38,859 bases of DNA from an uncultured Treponema sp. (GTDB lineage Bacteria > Spirochaetota > Spirochaetia > Treponematales > Treponemataceae), in assembly GCA_937885175.1 (NCBI GenBank), contig CAKZZO010000087.1, positions 1 to 38,859 on the forward strand, written 5' to 3'. Below, piece after piece: positions 14,859-23,553 of the stretch. The translations under genes and the position numbers were made by a program. The notes beneath the pieces are model-generated. The model saw only the letters and a list, made by a program, of their open reading frames with translations, ran no database searches and had not been told where the DNA came from. The stretch's first letter is position 1; each line of letters starts with the position of its first letter.

Positions 14859-15675
14859 CTACTCTATTTTGATTGCCTTGAAGTTCGTCGTTCCAGACGG
14901 TGAATTAATGTAGACTTTCGTTTCTTCCGTGAATGTATGCTCGTACACATGGTCGCTGTAGTTGCTATCCGCTACATCATCAAATGCTTTTAGTACAGTC
15001 GTACCATCCGTATCACAAATTGCAAGAGCCTTGTTGGTGTTTTTTGCACCAAGGGTGATTTTTGTCGTTCCGGCAGGAACCGTCAGTAAAAGACCGCCCG
15101 CTTTTCCTGCAGAAAGCTGACAGTACCCAGTAATGCCCTCCGTGATTGTACCAGAAATACCGTCTCCATCGGAACGGATTTTTACATTCAGCCCCATAGC
15201 CACGGCTCCGCAAGTCTGAGCCTCAGTGAAGCCAAGGTCAGAAAGTTTCTTTGCGGTTCCGCTAACTGCACCTAAAGTTGAGAGATAATCGCTGACCTTC
15301 CACAATTTTGCAGAGCCTGTAGGCGCAGCACTTACCGTAACGGCACAGGTCGCTTTCTTTGTTGAGTCTGCATTTGATGTGGCTGTGATTGTGGCAGTGC
15401 CTGCCTTGACTGCGGTAACGGTACCGCTGTCTGATACGGTTGCAATTGTTGTATCGCTTGATGACCATGTTACGGTCTTGTCGTCAGCATTCTCTACGGT
15501 TGCTGTTAGAGTGGCGGTGTCGCCTCCAACCGTAAGTGCCAGGGTCTCCGTGTTCAGCTTGACCGTGACTTCCTTTGCTGACTCATCGTCATCATTAGAA
15601 CATGAGGTTAATAATACCCCCCCCCATTACTACTGTACACGCTAATAGTGACAGTACTTTCTTAAATTGCTTCAT
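14859..15675 (-). CDS. Phase-variable lipoprotein with Big_2 domain; frame currently broken (OFF)
   Basis: The ATG at 15675, behind AGGAGG, starts MKQFKKVLSLLACTVVMGG, a typical signal peptide. The coding strand then has nine G (15617-15625). With nine, the frame reads GIINLMF and stops within 7 codons. With eight (or eleven) it reads VLLTSC, a lipobox, then the acidic tether SNDDDE, one Big_2 domain (TLALTVGGDTATL to STKKATCAVTVS) and a C-terminal beta module starting WKVSDYL. The restored protein is 271 aa. The downstream part is clean, with no other stop, so selection has kept it intact, which argues for switching by slippage rather than decay. A sequencing or assembly error at the homopolymer would look the same. 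Confidence 0.8.
15617..15625. repeat. Poly-C/poly-G tract (9 bases) controlling reading frame
   Basis: Nine consecutive C on the plus strand (nine G in the coding strand) lie inside the signal-peptide codons of the lipoprotein gene. I noticed no equally long G or C run elsewhere in the window. Loss of one base joins signal peptide and body. Poly-G tracts are known to drive phase variation in treponemes such as T. pallidum. Confidence 0.9.
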
Positions 15676-15750
15676 AGAAGTTCCTCCTTTTGAACTTTTA
15701 GCTATGAGTTTTTGGACTTTTTGTGCCCAGAACGTTTTTGTTCAAATCCT

Positions 15751-15780
15751 AGCATAAAGACAAACGGAAGAACTTTGCAA
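15751..15780 (-). promoter_or_regulatory. Promoter of the phase-variable lipoprotein gene
   Basis: On the minus strand TTGCAA (15775-15780) and TATGCT (15751-15756) are separated by 18 bases, a fair sigma-70-type pair. The predicted 5' leader of about 70 nt ends in a strong AGGAGG. The promoter lies in the gap downstream of the HD-domain gene stop. Confidence 0.5.
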
Positions 15781-15808
15781 ACGAGATTTTGGATTATTAC
15801 GACTTTTC

Positions 15809-17035
15809 TTATTTTGCTGAGGCAATGCGCCCCAAAAGGTCTGCAATCTCAATGCCGTTGATGACTTTTCCAGCGGGATATGATGCAAGGATATTGTCCC
15901 GGCCACTGGTCAGATGATTGCTGGTAATACCGTATTTGATTGAACTGTCGGCTTCGATAAAGGCGGAAAGATGATCGGCAAGGCGCACGGTGCGTCCGTC
16001 CACGGGAGAAAAATCATCGTTGTTGTAGGTCGCATTCAAATCTTCCCAGGTCACGCTCTTTGCTTCTCCGTCCACGATGACCTTGTTTAAGAATTCATCG
16101 CTGGTAAAATACATGAGCTCGTCTTTGTAAAAGTCTTCCATGAGGGGAACAAGTTCGCTTTTGACGATTTCGTCTTCAATGTGCTTTACCACGGCGGGAA
16201 GTTCATCAGTCGCCTGCTTGACGGGAGAAATGATGTCGCGGGTAACTGCTTCGGGTAAATCATGAAAAAGGGCGCAGAAAAAATCGTTAAAGAGCCGCTT
16301 GGAACACAAGGGCTTTCCCGCATCCCGCACCAAAAGCAGCGTACAGATTGCCACAAAAAAACAATGCCCCAGCACACTGGTATGAGGCACGCGGGGAGTC
16401 TGATTCCATCGGGTCTGAAAGCGCAACTGCTCCACATGCATGATTAAGTCAAAAGGGCGCTGACGGGTTACAAGAAGCTGCATGCCCCGCAAGTCCAAAA
16501 ATTCCTGAATATCTTCGTTTAATCCCTTGCGGATTTCCGTAAGGCGGGCTTCTTCGTTCACTACGGAAAGCATTTCCAGTTCCCGCAGCGAAGAATACTT
16601 GTGTGCCGCCCTAAGCACCCGGGCAGAAAGAGACGCCTTTTCCTTTAGTTTTATGGAGCCCGCTGTCTGACCGATGTACATGGTAAAGCGTGAAAACAAA
16701 TCCTTGTCGTGAATCAAATGCCGGTATTGGCTCAGCACCCATTCATTCAGGCGGATGTATTCCTGGGGATACTGCTGGCGAATCATGCGCTGCACCGGGC
16801 TTTTTATGTCGCAGAGGGCGATTTTTTTGAGCAGGTCAAAAAGGGAGGCATAAATCATCCATTCCCAGTCGATTTCATGCCCCTGTTCTTCCTCATATTT
16901 TCCGATGATATAGGCGGCGACCATTTTTTCGCCAGCCTTATCCATCTCCACAATCTCAAAGGGACGTACCAAGTCATTCCACCGCTGAATTGAGAAGCCT
17001 TCAAATATTTTTAGGATGAGTTTCTCGTCAATCAT
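15809..17035 (-). CDS. HD-domain metal-dependent phosphohydrolase
   Basis: 408 aa. The C-terminal half carries the HD signature: His218 in PHTSVLGH, the His258-Asp259 pair in FHDLPEAVTRDI, and a further conserved Asp in RLADHLSAF. This is the arrangement of YfbR/YedJ-type HD proteins that hydrolyse phosphoesters of nucleotides. The N-terminal 200 residues have no domain I recognise. It is the last gene of a minus-strand run, 23 nt after the conserved helical-protein gene, and probably co-transcribed with recN and nadK. Substrate unknown. Confidence 0.8.
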   Translation of the reverse strand: MIDEKLILKIFEGFSIQRWNDLVRPFEIVEMDKAGEKMVAAYIIGKYEEEQGHEIDWEWMIYASLFDLLKKIALCDIKSPVQRMIRQQYPQEYIRLNEWVLSQYRHLIHDKDLFSRFTMYIGQTAGSIKLKEKASLSARVLRAAHKYSSLRELEMLSVVNEEARLTEIRKGLNEDIQEFLDLRGMQLLVTRQRPFDLIMHVEQLRFQTRWNQTPRVPHTSVLGHCFFVAICTLLLVRDAGKPLCSKRLFNDFFCALFHDLPEAVTRDIISPVKQATDELPAVVKHIEDEIVKSELVPLMEDFYKDELMYFTSDEFLNKVIVDGEAKSVTWEDLNATYNNDDFSPVDGRTVRLADHLSAFIEADSSIKYGITSNHLTSGRDNILASYPAGKVINGIEIADLLGRIASAK

Positions 17036-17058
17036 TGCCTTTTTGTCCGTATGCAGTC

Positions 17059-17862
17059 TTATTTTGCCACGCCAGATTTCTTGTCTGCGTCAAGTTTATC
17101 TTTCCACACCTGGGCATTGCTCTTGAGCTTTTCAGCGTCATCTTTTTCGCCAATCAAAATACAGATTCTGCGTTCGGCAAGCACAAAGCGGATTGCTGAC
17201 TTCATGTCGTCAAGACGGCGGGAAGAAAGTTCGTATTTATCACGGTACTGCACTGCCACCTGACTCAGCAGTTTTCTCAGCAGGCGGATATAGTAGACGG
17301 TAGTATCAAAATGGGGCAGGCTGGAATCAAAGTAGACTTTTATCGCCTCCTTCCAGTCAAGCAGGTTCTTTGCCACAACAACAGCCCGTCCACGGATTTC
17401 AATAAAGGACATCTTCCACTTGGAATTCTCGCCAAAAGCATCTTCCAGAAGCTGAATGGTCAGTCCCATCTTGCGCACGAGGTACCAGCGTTTTTCCACA
17501 TCGATTTCCGCAATCTGAGCCACCTTGTCTTCAATTTCGGAATAGGCCACGTCAATTGAGGGAGTAACAATATCTTCAAGATAAATAATTGACTTATAGA
17601 TGATTTTGCGGGCATCGTTCAAGGCATCGTTGTTTTTTGTGTCGATAAGCTCCACGGACAGATTGTTTATCTGCATGTAGTCTGCCGCAATGGAAAGCAG
17701 GTCTTCGCTGAGCTTGAATTTCTTGTAGGGCTTTTGCGCCGCATCCTGATTGATTGAAAGCAGTTCCTTTTTTTCGGCATCAAGGGCTTGTTTTATCCGC
17801 TCCTGATACGGTTTGCAGCGTTCTTTGAACAATTCGCGGTCTTCAACTTTTATCTTCGCCAT
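17059..17862 (-). CDS. Conserved helical hypothetical protein
   Basis: 267 aa, almost entirely predicted alpha-helical and rich in Lys, Glu, Asp and aromatic residues; no signal peptide. Two starts are possible: ATG 17868 overlaps the recN stop (ATGA), but ATG 17862 stands 7 nt from GAGGGGG and gives MAKIKVEDRELF, the better ribosome spacing. I recall no domain name for it; it looks like a spirochaete-specific family. Its position between recN and the HD protein suggests one operon, but no function can be read from the sequence. Confidence 0.7.
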   Translation of the reverse strand: MAKIKVEDRELFKERCKPYQERIKQALDAEKKELLSINQDAAQKPYKKFKLSEDLLSIAADYMQINNLSVELIDTKNNDALNDARKIIYKSIIYLEDIVTPSIDVAYSEIEDKVAQIAEIDVEKRWYLVRKMGLTIQLLEDAFGENSKWKMSFIEIRGRAVVVAKNLLDWKEAIKVYFDSSLPHFDTTVYYIRLLRKLLSQVAVQYRDKYELSSRRLDDMKSAIRFVLAERRICILIGEKDDAEKLKSNAQVWKDKLDADKKSGVAK

Positions 17863-17864
17863 AA

Positions 17865-19628
17865 TCATGCCCCCTCAGAAAAGCGTTGCAACATTGAGCG
17901 GGCGTGTTCCAAAGACTCTGCACTGGCAGGATCACCGCTCAGCATACGCGCAATCTCTGCCACCCGTTCTTCCGCCCCAATCGGAAAGACGCGGGTTTGT
18001 GTTGCGCCTGCATGTACGCCCTTTGCTATTTTAATTTGATTATCGGCATACACGGCAATGCTCGCTAGGTGCGTAATGCACAAAACCTGCCTGTTCTTTG
18101 CCAGTTTTTTCAGGTGACTACCCACACTCACTGCCACTTCGCCGCCAATTCCCGTGTCAATTTCATCAAATATGAGCGTCTGCACGGGGTCGGTAGCCGC
18201 AAGGATAGTCTTTAGGGCAAGCATCACACGGGAAAGTTCACCGCCACTGGCAATTTTTGCAAGCCCCTGCAAGGGAGAGCCAGGATTTGCGCTGATAAGG
18301 AATTCAATATTGTCCATGCCATAAGGACCGCATTTTTGCTCCAACTCCGTACCCATTTTTTCGATGATACTGACCGAGAAACGCGTTCCTTTCATGCCCA
18401 GTTGAGACAGAACTGCCTCCACGCCTTCTGCCATCCGAGAAACGGCTGTCTTTCGCTGGGCAGAAATTGCCTTTGCCTCGCTATACACCTGTTTTTCCAG
18501 CAGGGCAATTTCTTTTTTTAGTCCTTCCTTGCCCGCTTCCCCCCCTTCGACAGCATCAAGTTGCGCCTGGGCAGCTTCCGCATACTGCATGACTTCTTCT
18601 ATAGGTGCGTCTACAGATGAGGCATATTTTTTCTTGAGGTTGTAGATAAGCGTCTGCCTTTCCTGCACCTGTGCAAGCCTTTCTGGATCAAAAACCAGAG
18701 ACCGCTCATAGGTTTTGTATTCGCTTGCAATGTCAGAAAGCTCGTAGAATGCACTTTCCAGACGCTGGCCAAGAGATTCCAGGGATTTGTCCAAATCACA
18801 GGCATGCTGTGCCGTACCGCGGATTCGCTTTAAGAGGCTCACCGCACCTTCACCGCTTCCGTCCAGGGCAGCGTTCACCGCTTCTATATCCGCATACAGT
18901 TTTTCAAAAGAAGAAAGTTTTGTCTCCTCTTCATCCAAAGCCTTGTCTTCGCCCGCCTTGAGTTTTGCATCCGCAATTTCTTTTATGGCGAAATTCAACA
19001 GTTCGATTTTCTGTTCGCGGTTCGCATCGCTTGCATTCAGTTCGTCAAGCCGCTTGCGCTTGGAAACCAAATCAGCATACAAGGCGGTAAAGGCTGCCAC
19101 GCGGTCATTGAGGCCTGCAAAGGAATCCAAAAAGCGGCGGTGCTCCGGCACTTTCATCAAAGACTGATGCTCGTGCTGACCGTGAATGTCCACCAAAAAT
19201 GAACTGAATGTCGCCAAGTCCGCCCTAGTCACTGCGGTATCGCCAATCCATGCACCGGTTTTTCCGTTGTCACGCACATAACGCCGCAGCAAAATGCGAT
19301 TGTTTTCTGGCTCAATGCCGTGACGGAAAAGCCATTCGCTTGCGCTTCTGCACTCGCCCTCATCATCCTGACTGTCTGAGACAGCATGTTCCGCCGCAAA
19401 AGGCTCGGCATCATCCTCCAGCAAAAAAGTTCCGCTTACCGTTGCTTCATGCGAGCCAGGCCGAATCTGCTCCGTGCCGCTTTTGCCGCCCAAGAGAAAG
19501 GAAAGCGCGCCAATCAGCAGAGACTTACCGGCACCAGTTTCGCCTGAAAGCACCGTAAAGCCTTTTGAGAATTCAATCGTTGCATTGTCAATCAGGGCAA
19601 AGTCCTTGATATTCAAATCTTCAAGCAA
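17865..19628 (-). CDS. recN: DNA repair ATPase RecN (SMC-like)
   Basis: 587 aa from a TTG start that overlaps the nadK stop and stands 8 nt after GGGAGG; the frame upstream to 19700 lies inside nadK and has no signal. LEDLNIKDFALIDN and the Walker A GETGAGKS (residues 29-36) form the N-terminal half of the ATPase head. A long coiled-coil-forming middle follows. The C-terminal head has LSGGELSRVMLALK-like sequence (ASGGELSRVMLALK) and Walker B LIFDEIDTGIGGEV. RecN acts at double-strand breaks with RecA in recombination repair. Length and motif order are normal. Confidence 0.95.
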   Translation of the reverse strand: MLEDLNIKDFALIDNATIEFSKGFTVLSGETGAGKSLLIGALSFLLGGKSGTEQIRPGSHEATVSGTFLLEDDAEPFAAEHAVSDSQDDEGECRSASEWLFRHGIEPENNRILLRRYVRDNGKTGAWIGDTAVTRADLATFSSFLVDIHGQHEHQSLMKVPEHRRFLDSFAGLNDRVAAFTALYADLVSKRKRLDELNASDANREQKIELLNFAIKEIADAKLKAGEDKALDEEETKLSSFEKLYADIEAVNAALDGSGEGAVSLLKRIRGTAQHACDLDKSLESLGQRLESAFYELSDIASEYKTYERSLVFDPERLAQVQERQTLIYNLKKKYASSVDAPIEEVMQYAEAAQAQLDAVEGGEAGKEGLKKEIALLEKQVYSEAKAISAQRKTAVSRMAEGVEAVLSQLGMKGTRFSVSIIEKMGTELEQKCGPYGMDNIEFLISANPGSPLQGLAKIASGGELSRVMLALKTILAATDPVQTLIFDEIDTGIGGEVAVSVGSHLKKLAKNRQVLCITHLASIAVYADNQIKIAKGVHAGATQTRVFPIGAEERVAEIARMLSGDPASAESLEHARSMLQRFSEGA

Positions 19629-20475
19629 GAGAAGGACCTCCCGACCAGTTGAGTTTTGTACGCAATGCGTGATAGAATTTTTCCGAGGTGCAGCCCACAA
19701 GCAGGGCCCTGTCCTTTATCCTGCGGATTTTGATTATGTCACCCACATGCAAGTCCACGGGAATCTGACCGTCCACGGTAATCGTCACCTCGCTTGTTCG
19801 TGAAGGCAAAATGGTTACGCCAATTTCCCCCAGGGGGCTCACTACAATGGGGCGGCTGGAAAGGGAAAAAGCATTCATCAGCGTAAGAACCAGTGCATCC
19901 AAGTCCGGGTCAATTATCGGACCGCCTGCACTGGCAGAATAAGCCGTACTTCCCGTTGCCGTAGAGATGATAAGTCCGTCTGCCTTAAATTCGCCGAGAG
20001 ACACATTGTCGTAGGTAATATCAAAGGAAATGGTGCGGGCAGCATTTTTTGCACTGATTACGATGTCGTTCAATCCCGTCTGACTGAAACGGTTTGCATT
20101 TCCACGCACAAGGGCGGCCTTTATCATGGAACGTTCCGCTATGATTGCCTTTCCTGCAAGAAAACGGTCTAGTTCATGCTGCCACTCAGGTTTTTGCACG
20201 CTGGCGATAAAGCCAAATGTACCAAAATTAATGGGAAAGACAGGAACACCCAGGGGAGCACAGCCTCTGGCCGCAAAAAGCACAGTGCCATCTCCTCCCA
20301 GCGTAATGACAAAATCATAGCCGTGGAAAGGATATTCTTCACAAAAACCGTTATAGAGGAAAATATCTCCTTGCCTTCCCAGGGATTCCAGATATGCTTT
20401 TATGGTCGCACCCAGTTTTTTTGATTCGTCTTTATAGGTGTTTACGATGATAAGCGCTTTGTTATATTCTTTCAC
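19621..20475 (-). CDS. nadK: NAD kinase
   Basis: 284 aa from a GTG start 5 nt after AGGAGG; no ATG fits in frame. It phosphorylates NAD to NADP. The diagnostic GGDGT (residues 60-64), the substrate-binding NDIVIS, and the TATGSTAYSASAGGP and ISP-like loops are all present. The 3' end overlaps the TTG start of recN by 8 nt, a tight translational coupling. It lies 31 nt after the aminotransferase-family gene, in the same operon. Confidence 0.95.
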   Translation of the reverse strand: MKEYNKALIIVNTYKDESKKLGATIKAYLESLGRQGDIFLYNGFCEEYPFHGYDFVITLGGDGTVLFAARGCAPLGVPVFPINFGTFGFIASVQKPEWQHELDRFLAGKAIIAERSMIKAALVRGNANRFSQTGLNDIVISAKNAARTISFDITYDNVSLGEFKADGLIISTATGSTAYSASAGGPIIDPDLDALVLTLMNAFSLSSRPIVVSPLGEIGVTILPSRTSEVTITVDGQIPVDLHVGDIIKIRRIKDRALLVGCTSEKFYHALRTKLNWSGGPSLA

Positions 20476-20506
20476 TGCATCCTCCTATAAAACTTTATTC
20501 CTTACA

Positions 20507-21583
20507 TTACGGCAAGGTTCCCAGCACTTTGGAAATTTTGGTAACCGCCTCGCTTCCCAAACGGGGGTACAAGGGAAAGAGTACCGTCCGCAAGAAAAGC
20601 GCTTTTGCCTTTTTGCAAGTGGCAGAAAGTTCCTCATCCTTTAGGGCGATGACAGAATCTCCGTATGCCGGGCGGATTTCGATATCCTTACGGGAAGCAT
20701 ACTGTTTTGCATCCTTAAAACTGCCAGACAAGACCACAGGAAATGACCAGATGGTAGAACCGTCGCCGTGTTCACGGGCAAAAGTCCGGTTTTTTCCACT
20801 TAAAAGCGCATGCTGGTATGAGGCATAAATAGTCTTCCTGATATCCTCATTGCGGCGGAATTCCTTTATCTGTACAAAAGCAAGGGCACTGTTGATGTCG
20901 GGCAGAATGTCAGTACGGGGGGCGGCATCAGTAAATGATTTAAGAGCCGACCATTCTCGCCTGCGGGGAGCCATCAGTACAGCACCACCGCCAGCAGTAA
21001 TCGTGTCAAATTCTTCCAGCCCCATAATGGCATACACGCCAAAGGAGCCGACATTTTTTGCAGCGACATTTTTACCCGCTTCCCTTTCTGCGGTCTCCTC
21101 ATCTTCTTTTGGCTCAACAACTGCACCCACCGAATGGGAAATATCTTCAATCAGAGGAATTCCCAAAGCGGCAATTTTTTCCACCTCTGGAACAATGCCC
21201 ATGGTTTCATGCAAAAGCAAGAGCCTTCCGCCAGCCTTGGCGCCTTCCGCAACAAGCTCCGCCGTTACCAGTCCTGTTTCTTCGCTCACGTCCAAGACAA
21301 GCGGCTTGTAGCCCAGAGACTCCACAGCCACGTAATGCCATGAAGGAGCCAGTGCAGAAATCATAATCACGCTTTCTGCGGGCAAGTCCAGGGCTTTGAG
21401 AGCATAAGATAAGGCTATTGTCGCACTGCGAAAGGCTACGGCACCGTCACAACCGGTAGATTCCTTTACCGCCTGAATGAGACGCATATTCAACTCACCT
21501 GGACCGGTTTTTTCGTCAACCATACATGTCAGTACGGCGTCCATTTCCTTTCTGCGAATCGTAGAACTGAATGTCTGAATCAT
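20507..21583 (-). CDS. DegT/DnrJ/EryC1-family protein lacking an obvious PLP lysine
   Basis: 358 aa with the fold of sugar aminotransferases: GCDGAVAFRSATIALSYAL (substrate/cofactor loop), IEDISHSVGA with Asp147 and His150 (normally EDAAHA), and a GGG loop (ITAGGGAVL). The usual Lys that binds pyridoxal phosphate, expected in a pattern like S-F-x3-K before G-[DE]-G-G, is absent: the segment reads SFGVYAIMGLEEF with no Lys. Known lysine-less relatives (for example ColD-type with His) do other chemistry, or the protein may be non-catalytic. It lies between cheW and nadK, an order I recall from other treponemes, which suggests a conserved role. Confidence 0.75.
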   Translation of the reverse strand: MIQTFSSTIRRKEMDAVLTCMVDEKTGPGELNMRLIQAVKESTGCDGAVAFRSATIALSYALKALDLPAESVIMISALAPSWHYVAVESLGYKPLVLDVSEETGLVTAELVAEGAKAGGRLLLLHETMGIVPEVEKIAALGIPLIEDISHSVGAVVEPKEDEETAEREAGKNVAAKNVGSFGVYAIMGLEEFDTITAGGGAVLMAPRRREWSALKSFTDAAPRTDILPDINSALAFVQIKEFRRNEDIRKTIYASYQHALLSGKNRTFAREHGDGSTIWSFPVVLSGSFKDAKQYASRKDIEIRPAYGDSVIALKDEELSATCKKAKALFLRTVLFPLYPRLGSEAVTKISKVLGTLP

Positions 21584-21589
21584 TTTTTA

Positions 21590-22075
21590 CTAGTCTGCAG
21601 TGTCGCCCTGCATAATTTTCTGAAGCTCTTTTGCATTGAAAATCTTACGGATATCAAGCATAATCAGATAGGAATTGTCCTGACGGACAACACCCTGAAT
21701 ATATTCCGTACCGATACCACTAATCATCTGCGGCGGAGCCTTAATTTCTTCGCGCTGAATTGAAACAACACGAGCAATGCGGTCAATGATAATACCGATT
21801 TTCATGCCGTCAATGTCCAGAATAACAAAGCCGCCTTCGTAATCTTCACCGTCAACTTCTACCAGTTTTTTGATGCCAAAACGACGGTGCAGGTTGATAA
21901 CGGGAATAATTTCACTACGAAGATTGAAAATACCTTCAACATAGTACGGTGCATTAGGAATCGGGCGAAGGGCACTAACCTTTACGATTTCCTTAACATC
22001 CATAATGTCAACACCGTAAATTTCTTCACCAAGCTGGAATGTTACCTGTTGAATCTGTGTATTTTCTGCTGCCAT
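21590..22075 (-). CDS. cheW: Chemotaxis coupling protein CheW
   Basis: 161 aa after GGAGG. The single CheW domain starts QVTFQLGEEIYGVDI and includes EIVKVSALRPIPNAPYYVEG and the NLRSEIIPVINL strand, all hallmarks of CheW. It links methyl-accepting receptors to the CheA kinase on the cytoplasmic face. It stops 6 nt before the DegT-family gene. This looks like a stand-alone CheW, away from a chemotaxis operon. Confidence 0.95.
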   Translation of the reverse strand: MAAENTQIQQVTFQLGEEIYGVDIMDVKEIVKVSALRPIPNAPYYVEGIFNLRSEIIPVINLHRRFGIKKLVEVDGEDYEGGFVILDIDGMKIGIIIDRIARVVSIQREEIKAPPQMISGIGTEYIQGVVRQDNSYLIMLDIRKIFNAKELQKIMQGDTAD

Positions 22076-22132
22076 AATGCCTCCAAAGGTCTTGAATAAG
22101 AATACACTGAAAAGCGTTAAAATACAATATGC

Positions 22133-22156
22133 AAACGGTCAATTTTGTGACCGTTT
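22133..22156. terminator. Strong hairpin upstream of cheW
   Basis: AAACGGTCA (22133-22141) and TGACCGTTT (22148-22156) form a perfect 9-bp stem with a 6-nt loop; a run of T follows on the plus strand and a run of A precedes it on the minus strand. It lies just after the stop of the glutamate synthase-like gene. The same segment holds TTGACC on the minus strand, which could serve as the -35 of a cheW promoter. Confidence 0.6.
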
Positions 22157-22165
22157 TTTGTATTT

Positions 22166-23482
22166 TTATTGCGCCTGCTTATGTGCCTTCATGTATGAAA
22201 TTGCACTCAAGGCGACCTTCTTGCCTTCGCGCATTGCCATGACAACGGTCTTGGGGCGGTGCACAATGTCTCCCGCGGCAAACACACCCTTTTTACCTGT
22301 CATGCCATAATATTCCGCTCCCTCCTCCACGTGAGTAAGGATGTAGCGGTCTTCTGCAAGCTCCACGCCTTCGGTATCTTTTGTAGTAATTTCATTTGGC
22401 TCAGAACCGATTGCCACGATGATTTTTGTAGCGGGGATAACCACCTCACCGTCAGGAGTCTTGGCCTTAAAGCCGCAAACCTTGCCGTCCTTTCCCTCAA
22501 AGGAGACAGGAACATGCTCCCACTTAAAGATAACGCCGTCAGCAAGGGCCTCATCGTATTCGGCCTTTGCCGCCTTCATAAATTCAATGGTACGGCGATA
22601 GCAGACATAGGTGTGCTTTGCACCCATTCGTACTGCGGTGCGGCAGGCATCCATAGCCACGTTACCTGCACCGATAACCACCACATCGTCTCCATCCTTT
22701 ACCTCAATCTTATCCCGCTCCAGTTTGCCGGCGTTAAAGTCACGCACATCGTGAAGCAGCTTGAGGGAGTCAAGGACGCCAGTCAATTCCTTGCCCGGTA
22801 AATCAAGCCATTTTGGAGCAATTGAACCGGAAGCAACAAGCACAGCCTCGTAGCCTTCGCCAAGAATCTGATCAAGGGTGATGTCTTTTCCAACCCATGT
22901 ATTCGTAGTAAAGGTGACGCCCAAATCCGTCAGCCGCTGAATATAGCGGTGAACATTTTCTTTTGGCAGACGGAATTCAGGAATACCGTAAATCAATACA
23001 CCGCCCGGTTCGCTGTCTTTTTCATACACGTTTACTTCATACCCGGCACGAACAAACTCAAATGCCGCGCTCAAACCGGCCGGGCCTGAACCGACAACGG
23101 CAACCTTGCCCACAGGCTTGACATTCTTTCTGATTTTGTTCAGCTGGAACTCATATTCAAAGTCCGCAATAAAGCGTTCAATCTGACCGATACGAATCGG
23201 CGGCTTTTTGGCACGGTTCATGATACAGTGACCTTCGCACTGATTTTCATGGGGGCAGACATGTCCACAAATTGCCGGCAGATTACTGCGCTCTGCGATG
23301 ATTGCGTAGGCCGCACCAATATTGCCGTTTGAAAGCTCGCGGTTGAATGCCGGAATATCATTTTCTATGGGGCACCCCGTGCGGCACATGGGTTTTGGAC
23401 ATTTTAAGCAACGCTGCGCTTCTGCAATAGCCTCTTCCAAAGTGAATGCGGGAACATCTTCTGTTTTTTGTGTATCAGCCAT
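22166..23482 (-). CDS. gltA: NADPH-dependent glutamate synthase small-subunit family oxidoreductase
   Basis: 438 aa after a GAGGT site. The N-terminus has cysteine clusters CLKCPKPMCRTGCP and CGHVCPHENQCEGHC (iron-sulfur binding). Then come the FAD-binding GSGPAGLSAAFEF and the NAD(P)-binding GAGNVAMDACRTAVRMGA, and a C-terminal GVFAAGDIVHRPKTVV. This is the stand-alone (GltA/GltD/SudA-like) form. With no partner gene (large GltB subunit or ferredoxin-NADP reductase beta) beside it, its exact electron partner is undecided. Reaction inferred: electron transfer from NADPH to glutamate synthesis or a related reductase. Confidence 0.85.
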   Translation of the reverse strand: MADTQKTEDVPAFTLEEAIAEAQRCLKCPKPMCRTGCPIENDIPAFNRELSNGNIGAAYAIIAERSNLPAICGHVCPHENQCEGHCIMNRAKKPPIRIGQIERFIADFEYEFQLNKIRKNVKPVGKVAVVGSGPAGLSAAFEFVRAGYEVNVYEKDSEPGGVLIYGIPEFRLPKENVHRYIQRLTDLGVTFTTNTWVGKDITLDQILGEGYEAVLVASGSIAPKWLDLPGKELTGVLDSLKLLHDVRDFNAGKLERDKIEVKDGDDVVVIGAGNVAMDACRTAVRMGAKHTYVCYRRTIEFMKAAKAEYDEALADGVIFKWEHVPVSFEGKDGKVCGFKAKTPDGEVVIPATKIIVAIGSEPNEITTKDTEGVELAEDRYILTHVEEGAEYYGMTGKKGVFAAGDIVHRPKTVVMAMREGKKVALSAISYMKAHKQAQ

Positions 23483-23553
23483 AATTTACGTACCTCAAAA
23501 AAATATATATATTCTAGTATACAAGACGATTGCATAAAAAGCAAATTAAAATT

